The position numbers were made by a program, and so were the translations under genes. From Leishmania mexicana MHOM/GT/2001/U1103 (taxonomy: Eukaryota; Euglenozoa; Kinetoplastea; Trypanosomatida; Trypanosomatidae): a stretch of 64,000 bases of DNA. Each line of letters begins with the position of its first letter. Positions within the stretch are counted from its first letter, which is position 1. The stretch lies in NCBI RefSeq assembly GCF_000234665.1, contig NC_018325.1:80001-144000 (forward strand), read 5' to 3'. Below, piece by piece: positions 56,142-64,000 of this stretch. A model generated the notes under the pieces. That model saw only the letters and a list, made by a program, of their open reading frames with translations, searched no databases and had not been told where the DNA came from.

Positions 56142-58946
56142 ATGGCGGAGAGATCGCAGGTGCAGGTGGTGTGCACTCCGTACACCGCCATCGTCGAGGA
56201 GTACGCTCTCTTTCTAAAGGCGCGCCAGCTCGTCGTGCAGGCGTTGCCCTGTGGCAGCGCCATCGTAGGAAGCCGCCTTCCGTCACCGTGCAAGTCTGCT
56301 AGAGACCTGTACAGTGAGTCCCGTCGCTCGCCAACGGGGAGGCACAGTGCTCACGAGCACAGCATTGATACGGATGAGGACGGCGGCGGTGTCGACGCTG
56401 CCACACGCCTGGCAGCCCTGCAGCTTCCGGCGTCATGGCTGCATGCATGGCTTCGGCACACCGAGGCTTTAGCAGAGGGTGACGACGCCGACGCGGACGG
56501 CGTAGCGACGTGGCTGAAGTCGAGCGAGAAGGCGTGGCTCTCGGTGCAGCCAGCGCTCGAGTACGCCTCGTTCAGCTATGGACCCGTCCACGCCGTCAGT
56601 TGGCTGCAGTGGGAAGAAGTCAAGGCGCTCCACAGTGCCGAACAACCGCGCTGTAAATGGCACGCCGAGTCCGCCGGGAAAACGGTCAGGAGGTTGCCTG
56701 TAAGGACGCCGCCGTGCATCGTCGTGCAGGTGGTGTTACTGTGGTTTCATGAAGGTCAGATGCACCGCCTGATGCCGGAGGAGTTTGTGAACCTGGAGGC
56801 CAAGGCGCTCGCTGCTCGGTCGATGCGGCCACCGCGCGCCGCATTCACAGGGCGGTCTGTGGCGCCGCTCTCCAGGTCACTCTTCACGTGCTACATGACG
56901 CTGGAGTACCCGCCTGGCACACTGTGTCCCCACCGTGTTCCCGTGCCGATCGCGGAGCCGCTGCTGACTCGCCAAGAGCTGGTGGAGCTGGTGAGGTCCA
57001 CGGCCCACATACGTCGGCACCATCCGCTCCGTGTGGCGTACCGAGTATGGCCACAGGCCACCTCACCCACGGCAGCAGCACCAGCATCGGCGCTGCCCTG
57101 GTCTGGTGGCCGCGCCGGCGTCTCCTCTGCCGCGGCACGGATCGCGGTGGCGACGCCGACCATGCGTGCGCCACCCCTGCACGCGTTGGAGAGCGACGCC
57201 GCAATGGTGGAGTTCATTCGTGATGTCTTGGCCTACGGCCACACAGCCGTGCAAGTCGTGGCGGTGCGCAGTGGCCGCGTGCCGGTACAGGATATGAATG
57301 GCAGACGGCCCGAGGCGGTCAGCAACGGTGTGCGGAGAGCACCGCAGCGGCCCTACTACACTGAGCCCAACATGCGACAGGTGGAGGAGAGACGCACCGT
57401 GCTCGTCACAAACAACGCGCGCACCGGTGACATCCATCGCGGCATCACGCGAAAATATAGCACTACTCAGCATGGCAGTCTCTCCTCCGTGTGGCGCATG
57501 GCAAGAGTCGCATCCCCGCCGCCAATGGCGGCAGCGGCGGAGGAGCAGAGCAGTTGCCGCACGGTGGAGCCACTGCCCATTGATAGGGAGGATGAGGAAG
57601 TGGAGCGCGAGAACAGCAAGGCGCCCGCAGAGGCGGGGGGGACGACGGCACTGGCAGTGGATGTCAGCAGCACGGGCTGTCTCGGAAGCTGTGGCGACGC
57701 CGCCCCCTCGCCGTCCCCACACAGCCATGAGCTGCAGACGCGGGGACCGCCCTCATCAATCCATGACAGCGACGCGATGGCCTCCGGTGAAGACGACCCG
57801 CCGCACCTCTTGCTGCAAGACGCGGTGCCGCCCTCGCTGTCCGAGGGGAGCAGGGGCAGCATCACCCCTGCTGGCGAGGCGGCCTTGCAAGGCATCCATC
57901 ACGCTCACTTCGGCGATGCAGACGAATTCGGTGCGACATGGCGCGACGCCGATCGGTACACCGAGTACGGGTCAGCCAGGGGAGCGGGGGATGGTGTTGA
58001 TTCACAGCAGCAGCCGGAGTTGCAGCACGAAGCGCTGCGACGCCCTCGCATGGACAGAAGCGTACAGTGCAAATTGTTTGTCGAGGATGCGCGAAAACGT
58101 AAGCTGTCGGTGCAATACCCGGAGACGCTCACGGCAGTGGACTCATGGAGTGACCATCGGGTTTCTCACGCACCGCATGTGCGTAGCCCGACGTCGTCAC
58201 TGCGCAAGCCGCCTGCCGATCCAGGCGACGTCTCTGCAGGAGCTGCGGAGGGGGCGACCACAGACAACGCTCACGTGGCTGTCCCAGCACCGTGTGCGAA
58301 GTCGCCGTGCTCTGTCTCCGTTACGCAGCAGCGGCGCACCACCTCGGGTAGCTGCGGCAGCGCCACAATCCCAGACCCCGCGACAATGGTGCTCGTGCGC
58401 TACGAGGTGAGCCCCACTGTCGTGTGCGTCTCCGGCCCCGTGCAGCAGACGGTGCTGCAACATCTTCAGGAAGCCATCTTCCAGCGATGCTGCGCCCACC
58501 TGTGCCATGACCTGGGCGCGCCGCGCCCGCACTTTCACGCAGCACACCATCATCGCCACGCCGGCAGCGCACAGCCCACCAAGGCAGCCGCGAGCTTCAT
58601 CAACTCCTCCTCGGCCGCTGCAGCGCCCTCCACAGAGACCGCGATGGCGGTGAGGCTCGGCAACGGCGACCGCCACACCAGAGACTCCGACCTCCCAATC
58701 ACATCCACCACTGATGTGCCTCGCACCGAATTCATTCTACCGCTCCACCACTACACCTTCACCCGTGTCGAAGAGGACGCCTTGGAGCGCTGCATTGCGG
58801 AGGTCATGGGCGCCTACCAAGGCCTCGAGCAGCTGCCAGCGAAGGAGGCGGAGGAGTGGATACGGGCGACACCGAACCTTGTCTCCCCGGGGTGCGAGAA
58901 GGGGCAGGAAGTGGGCAACAGCATGGTGGTGCCGTTGCTGTCGTGA
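56142..58946 (+). CDS. Large hypothetical protein, function unknown
   Basis: The protein is 934 aa with no family I recognise. The first ~390 residues alternate ordered-looking blocks (QVVCTPYTAIVEEYALFLKA; FVNLEAKALAAR; VEFIRDVLAYGHTAVQVVAV) with short spacers. Residues ~400-740 are Ser/Gly/Asp/Glu-rich and probably disordered. A C-terminal block at ~750-930 appears ordered again (ATMVLVRYEVSPTVVCVSGP, then QTVLQHLQEAIFQRC) and ends with a helical segment (EEDALERCIAEVMGAYQGLE). There is no signal peptide or membrane helix. The ATG is the first in frame after a candidate acceptor. Confidence 0.65.
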   Translation: MAERSQVQVVCTPYTAIVEEYALFLKARQLVVQALPCGSAIVGSRLPSPCKSARDLYSESRRSPTGRHSAHEHSIDTDEDGGGVDAATRLAALQLPASWLHAWLRHTEALAEGDDADADGVATWLKSSEKAWLSVQPALEYASFSYGPVHAVSWLQWEEVKALHSAEQPRCKWHAESAGKTVRRLPVRTPPCIVVQVVLLWFHEGQMHRLMPEEFVNLEAKALAARSMRPPRAAFTGRSVAPLSRSLFTCYMTLEYPPGTLCPHRVPVPIAEPLLTRQELVELVRSTAHIRRHHPLRVAYRVWPQATSPTAAAPASALPWSGGRAGVSSAAARIAVATPTMRAPPLHALESDAAMVEFIRDVLAYGHTAVQVVAVRSGRVPVQDMNGRRPEAVSNGVRRAPQRPYYTEPNMRQVEERRTVLVTNNARTGDIHRGITRKYSTTQHGSLSSVWRMARVASPPPMAAAAEEQSSCRTVEPLPIDREDEEVERENSKAPAEAGGTTALAVDVSSTGCLGSCGDAAPSPSPHSHELQTRGPPSSIHDSDAMASGEDDPPHLLLQDAVPPSLSEGSRGSITPAGEAALQGIHHAHFGDADEFGATWRDADRYTEYGSARGAGDGVDSQQQPELQHEALRRPRMDRSVQCKLFVEDARKRKLSVQYPETLTAVDSWSDHRVSHAPHVRSPTSSLRKPPADPGDVSAGAAEGATTDNAHVAVPAPCAKSPCSVSVTQQRRTTSGSCGSATIPDPATMVLVRYEVSPTVVCVSGPVQQTVLQHLQEAIFQRCCAHLCHDLGAPRPHFHAAHHHRHAGSAQPTKAAASFINSSSAAAAPSTETAMAVRLGNGDRHTRDSDLPITSTTDVPRTEFILPLHHYTFTRVEEDALERCIAEVMGAYQGLEQLPAKEAEEWIRATPNLVSPGCEKGQEVGNSMVVPLLS

Positions 58947-60282
58947 TGGGTGGGTGGCGAGAGAAGGAGAGACGCTTGAGGTGGGCATGGAGGCAGAGAT
59001 AAGGAGCGGCGGTATGCTGACCATTGCACACGCGCCTGCCCCTCCCTCTCGCTCTCCCATCCACCCACACACACACACCCTTCCTCCGAGCGGGAGAAGC
59101 CGTGGCCCTGTCGGCCATGAGCGGCGGCGGCCCCCTCTTTCGCCTCTCTCTTTCCATCGCGTGTGCGTGTCTGTAGAACACGCATCCACCGCCATCCCCC
59201 CCCCTCTTGTGCGTAATTTAGTTGCGTGCATGTGCGTCTGCGCGCACCACGTGAGGAGAGGCGAGACGGGGTGGGGTGGGTCGGGCTGCTCGACGGGGGT
59301 AACCTTTGAACGCCTTCTATCCTCCCCCTATCGCCTCTGTGTGGGTGTGTGCGTGTGTGCACCCCACCCCTCCCCCAACTCGATGGGGCGCCTTCGTTCG
59401 CATGTGTGGCCGCGTATGCGCGTACACACATCTCCCTGAGTCTCTCCCGCCCCTCTCCCTTCGCGTCGTTCAAGGCGGCAGATATCGTATCGAGTGAGGG
59501 AGGGAAGGGCGGAGAAGTGGTATGATGGCCCGGCGCATGCGTATGCGGGCGCAGATGTACATGGATGCATACGGACCCACACGGCGTTGCTGGTCTCCCT
59601 TGGCTCGCGCCCCTCTTTGCGGGTGCGCGGGTGTTTACTTCATCGTTACTTCTGGTCACCGTCACACTGGCAGGCACACAGCACGCCTACCCCCTCTCTC
59701 CCTCCCGCCTCCCTCCACCAGTGTTACGAGTACGCGGACAATCATCGCGCTTGCGTGGTTGATGGAGGCAGCGGAGGACGAGAGAAGCAGATCGAGAAGC
59801 TACGCCGAGTGCGTCTGCGTCTCTCTGCCAGTGTGGCGGTGATGGTTTCACGTCTGCCCAGCGCGGTGGCTCATGTCGCCCCCCGCCCGCCCGCCGCCGC
59901 CGCCGCCGTACATGTGCAGTGGAGGAGACGACATGCAGACACACACTCATGTATACGCAGATGTGGCAGACATGAATGAACATCTTCAGCGACAGCGTCC
60001 GGAGCGCAGGCATCTGTAGGACTCAGATGCAACGCAGCATCCGGCCTCCACCGCGCCCACCCCACCCCCTTCCCCTCCTTGCAGGCGAGAAGCTCTTCTC
60101 AGGAAGAACACACACACACACAAGTATCTCTCTCCCCCCTCCCCCTACTAACCCTTCTTTCACCGCGTGCTCTCCATCGCCCCTTCTGTGGGGTGTGCGA
60201 CGCACTCCACCCGAACGCACATACGCACAGCAGTTGGAACGTACAGCAACAGGAGAAAAGGCAAGAACAAGGCAACAGGCAA
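58947..60282. other. Intergenic/UTR upstream of VPS35 (1.34 kb)
   Basis: No gene is supported. Pyrimidine-rich tracts alternate with TG/CA repeats. The last tract, at 60123-60165, contains CTACTAAC, reminiscent of a yeast-type branch point, and the first AGs after it include CGCACAG ending at 60230. This gives a ~52 nt leader for VPS35. Confidence 0.6.
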
Positions 60283-63185
60283 ATGGCGTTGCGAATTCCA
60301 GAAGACGATGGCGCCGACGAGTACGTCGTCACACTGCGCGGTCCGGTGCTGACAGCCGCGGAGGAGCAGAAGAAGTGGCTGCAGGAGGCCCTCATCGCCG
60401 TAGATCGCAAAAGCGCCATCATGCGCAGCAGCATGGAGAGTAAAAACAGCATGGCATTGGTGATTCGCGCCGCTGCGCAGATGCTGGATGAGCTGCGCAC
60501 GAACCTACTGGAGCCGCAAAACTACTATGAGCTCTACATGAAGGTGTTCAGTATGATGGAGGTGTTTGTGGCATACCTCGAGGATGAGTACCGCGGGGGG
60601 CGACACACGCTCGAGGAGATGTATGAGCGGGTACAGTTTTGCGGCTACATTGTACCTCGCCTGTACCTGCTGATTGCGGCCGGTGCGGTGTATATCGATG
60701 CTGGAGATCAGCCAGCCCTCGAGATTGCGCGAGACTTGGTAGAGATGTGCAAGGGTGTGCAGCACCCGACCCGTGGGCTGTTTCTACGCCATTTCCTGCT
60801 GACAATGATGAAGGGCAAGCTGCCAGGTGACCCAAACCGCCGGGTCCGCGACGTCGGCAACGGGCCCACAGGGGAGGTGCAGGCGGAACAGGAGTATCCG
60901 CACAAGGAGGACGGCGGCACGGTGACGGACACCGCGAATCTGCTCGTGCAGAACTTCAAGGAGATGAACTGGCTGTGGATTCGCATGGAGGCTGGGAGCT
61001 ACGTCAACCGCAACGGCGGCAGCACGAACAGTGTCGCTGCCTACAGCCCGACTACTGCCGCGCTGCCCGCCACCTCGCCTCCCCCGGCTGTGTTGGCTGC
61101 AGCATCGTCACGGTCCTCAGACGCCGCCACACGCTCGGGCTCTCCGTCGCGGTCGCTTCGCGCGGCACGTCGCACGCAGCAGGAGCGCCGTGCCATGTGT
61201 GTCTTGGTCGGCATGAACGTTGTCCGCGTGGCACAGCTGGACGGCATCAGTCGCGACGTCTATGCGAGCACCATATTGCCGCAGCTCCTGTCCATCATGG
61301 TACGCTACTGCGAGCCGTTGGCGCAGCAGTACCTCTTCGAGGTGCTCATACAAGTCTTTCCGGACGAGTTCCATCTCTTCACAATTGACAAGCTCTTCGG
61401 AGCCATCAGCCGCACTGTCCCTGGCGTCGAGGTGTCAGAGCTGCTCCGCTCGCTGATGGAGCGGCTCTGCAAGTACGCCGTGGCCGTGCAGGAGGGCGTG
61501 ACGGAGGTGTCGAGTCCCGAAGAAGAGGCGAAGCTGCGCGATGTATTCCCGATGCTGCTCAGCCAGATGAGTAACATGTCCGTCTCGTACAGCGCGCAAA
61601 TGTCGACCACCACCGTGATCAAGCGCACATCGACGGTGCCGCCGCCGACGCCGATGATGCTGGGTGCGTACGTGACGACCATGCGGTACCTTGCGAACGT
61701 GGCCATGACGCTCTACGGGAAGTCGGCGAAGCGCCGCTTCATGTCGCTGTCAAACATTGTCGATGTTGTGGCCTCCCAATTCCCCTCGGCGCCAGCGGAC
61801 TCGTCAGAGTCGTCAGGCGTGGTCGAGCCTGCAGTTGCGGCGGCGGAGGCTTCGACACCGGTCTCCATCAGCCCAGCTGCGGCACTTGCCACGGGTCAGT
61901 TCCTCGTGCACATCATCACGGAGTGTTGTGCGACGGTGCAGGAAGTAATGGCCATGGAAGGCATTGCGGAGCTCACATCGCGCCTGCCGTTCTTGCAGAG
62001 GCGTGAGATGGCCATGGCGGTGTGCGAGGTCGCCTTGCGTGGCAGCACGGCCGCGCCGGTGCTGCCGTCCGTTAGCAAGGCAGCAAGTAGCGGCGCCGGT
62101 GGCGGTGGCTTGAAGCCAACGGTGGTGGTCACAGTGTCGCCGCCTTCGCCGCGTCTTATCACGGCTCTGGAGGACGTCGCACGCCTCTTCGAGCTGCTGG
62201 ACCCGATACTTGTCGAGCAGCCCGATGCCCCATCTGACCCGCGGCTTATCTACAAGTACAACCCGGTCGTGGAGTTCGTCGACGAGCAGAACCTCGTCTC
62301 CCGCGTGCTTCACCTCCTCGCCAACGACGACCCGGCCGTCTACGCAAAGATGTTGACCGGCGTACGTAAGGTTCTCCTGCAGGGGGGCGCGCGGCGCATC
62401 CCGCTCACCTACCCGACCCTGATGACACTGCACCGGCGCGCAGCGCTGCTACTCTATGCCCAGTATCAGCGTCTCTCCTCCTCGAGCGCCAAGTCCGACG
62501 AGGGCGAGAAGGACGGCGACGAGGCTGATACGGCGGCGGCGGGGGCGTCGCAGGCGATGAAGGCTATCCGCAAGTGTTTCAGTCATGTGCACTCGGGTGA
62601 CAGCAAGGGCATCCTCGAAGTGTTCGCGGTTGAGGCACCCACGGAGGCACTCAAGGAGTACCTCTTCTGCTCCAACACGGCCGATGTATGCGGCCAATCA
62701 AAGACCAGCTATGCGCTCTACGTCGAGGCGCTGACGCTGTACGAAGGTCACGTTGAGGAGAGTCACGAGCAGATCGACGCTCTTGTCGCCTGCGTGAATG
62801 CTCTGTACCAGATGCGCAACATGCCGGAGGAGAACTACGAAGTGCTGGCGGCGAAGGTGTGCCAATACGCGTCAAAGATGCTCAAGAAGCACGACCAGAG
62901 TTACCTCGTCGCCGTCTGCGCCGCGCTCTTCGCGAAGAAGCAGCTCTCGCGCGAGAACCAGGAGCGTGTGCAGGAGTGCCTGCGGCGGTCGTTGAAGCTG
63001 GCGGGGCAGGTTCTCGCCCTCGCGCAGCTGCAGCTGTACGTGCAGCTGCTGAACATATTTCTGCACTTCTTCACGTCCAAGAGCGGCTACTTGGTGTCCG
63101 TCGAACTCGTGAATGAGCTCATAGAGAAGATCTCCGAAGCGAGCGAGGTGCAGCGCAGTGAAGTCAGCGGTGACGGCAACAACAA

Positions 63186-63216
<31 letters not shown>

Positions 63217-63330
63217 AGCGATAACGCAGCCAACACGTTCGCCAAAATCCGCCTTGTCTATCGCAACATCACGAAGTACATCCGCTCTCGTCAGAGTGCC
63301 GAGGAGCGGTGGCGCGAAATCGACGTGTGA
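60283..63330 (+). CDS. VPS35: VPS35, retromer cargo-recognition subunit
   Basis: The protein is 1015 aa. The Vps35 N-terminus is clear: EEQKKWLQEALIAVDRKSAI, then YELYMKVFSMMEVFVAYLED, the PRLYLL motif needed for Vps26 binding (P125-L130), and HPTRGLFLRHFLLTMMKGKL. The rest is an alpha-solenoid, ending with typical helices (SAEERWREIDV). The protein is longer than the ~800 aa human one because of low-complexity inserts at ~235-305 (Ser/Ala/Arg-rich) and ~505-600. Near residues 965-985 it carries an acidic Asp run. It forms retromer with Vps26 and Vps29 for endosome-to-Golgi retrieval. The start ATG lies ~52 nt after the predicted acceptor; the upstream frame is UTR-like. Confidence 0.95.
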
Positions 63331-64000
63331 GCGGGGTGCGCGCTGTGTGCTTGTGAAAGAGAGGGAGGGAGGAGGATGGGCTAATGAATACCGAGCCTTT
63401 ATCGTGTGTCTTGTCTCTGCGTGTGTGCGTGCGTATGTGTGCGTGTGTGTGCGTGTGTGTGCGTGAGTGCGGCTCGGCTTTCGAGCCCGAGTCCCTTCCT
63501 CCCTTCGTGTGGAGTGATGTGCATGGCCGTAAAGGCCGAGCGGCACACACACACATACGCACACGCACGCACGCAGAGTATTGACGTGCTCTCTCTCCTT
63601 ACTTTGTCGTTTGGGGTGCTCTTGGTGTGCGTGTCGCCAGCACTCTCTGTAACAGATCTCTTTTCTTGCTTCCCCTCCGCGTGTGCGCGTGCGTCCGTGT
63701 GTGTGTGCCGCCATCGATGTCACCACACACACATACACACATGCCACCACCTCACCCCTTCCACGTTGTCCCGCCATCTTGCTAGTGAGAGGGGAGGGGG
63801 AGGCGCTACGTTCGCCTTGCTTGCTGTCTTGTCCTGTTGATTTGGTACGGAGACGCACCCTCGTACCTCTTCCCTGCACACTCCACCCACATGCACCTCG
63901 CAGACCCGTCCTGTGGTCACGTGTTTATCTGTACATGCGCGCGTGTGCGTGCGTGTGCCTCACTCCGCCCACCCACCCGCCCCTGCCTCGCCGTCGCCGT
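63331..64000. other. 3' flank of VPS35
   Basis: No gene is supported before the window ends. The stretch holds TG and CA/GC-rich repeats (about 63421-63462 and 63544-63575) and becomes pyrimidine-rich toward the end. This suggests the leader region of another + strand gene beyond the window. Confidence 0.55.

Noticed and set aside
60145..60153. CTACTAAC as a conserved branch point
   Set aside because: Trypanosomatid branch points are degenerate, and one match in a C/T-rich region is expected by chance.
1..64000. CRISPR arrays, prokaryotic operons, ribosome binding sites
   Set aside because: The organism is clearly eukaryotic. The repeats are microsatellites without spacer structure, and gene starts follow pyrimidine-AG acceptors rather than Shine-Dalgarno sites.

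Overview
This window looks like part of a trypanosomatid chromosome, most likely Leishmania or a close relative. All 22 protein genes I can support are on the + strand and have no introns. Their third codon positions are strongly G/C. They are separated by 0.45-2.8 kb of pyrimidine-rich, CA/TG-microsatellite-rich DNA. Most genes have a pyrimidine tract followed by an AG shortly before the ATG. This is the expected pattern of one polycistronic transcription unit matured by spliced-leader trans-splicing and polyadenylation. I see no strand switch, tRNA, rRNA, CRISPR or prokaryotic operon. The genus rests on sequence style and protein families and was not checked against a database.

Layout. 1-1705: upstream UTR/intergenic DNA with a degenerate SIDER2-like retroposon. 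1706-10372: a mitochondrial PPR protein, an unusual STE/MAP3K-like kinase (HGD and DFA motifs) and an orphan protein. 10916-18798: a MEX67-type mRNA export receptor with a split CCCH motif, two membrane proteins and a U1C-like zinc-finger protein. 18799-25471: a second SIDER2-like element, the GARP/EARP subunit VPS51 and a catalytically degenerate M16 (core/MPP-like) protein. 26608-32509: a mitochondrial calcium uniporter-family subunit, a coiled-coil orphan, an Rtr1/RPAP2-like protein and the flagellar protein CFAP20/BUG22. 33522-45771: a PD-(D/E)XK nuclease, a USP12/46-type deubiquitinase with a predicted N-myristoylation signal, and a PIWI-like protein. Unusually long gene-free stretches lie on both sides of the deubiquitinase gene. 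46847-53311: mitochondrial adrenodoxin reductase, a G3BP-like NTF2+RRM protein and plasmanylethanolamine desaturase (plasmalogen synthesis). 54672-63330: two orphans and the retromer subunit VPS35. 63331-64000: 3' flank.

Genes in such units are co-transcribed but usually not functionally grouped. Recurring themes are the mitochondrion (PPR, M16, MCU-like, PIWI-like, FDXR), RNA metabolism (MEX67, U1C, G3BP-like, RPAP2-like) and endosome-Golgi retrieval (VPS51 and VPS35).

Starts were chosen at ATG codons, often well inside the longest open frame, because the upstream extensions are CA/TG- and pyrimidine-rich UTR. Splice acceptors are predictions from sequence only.
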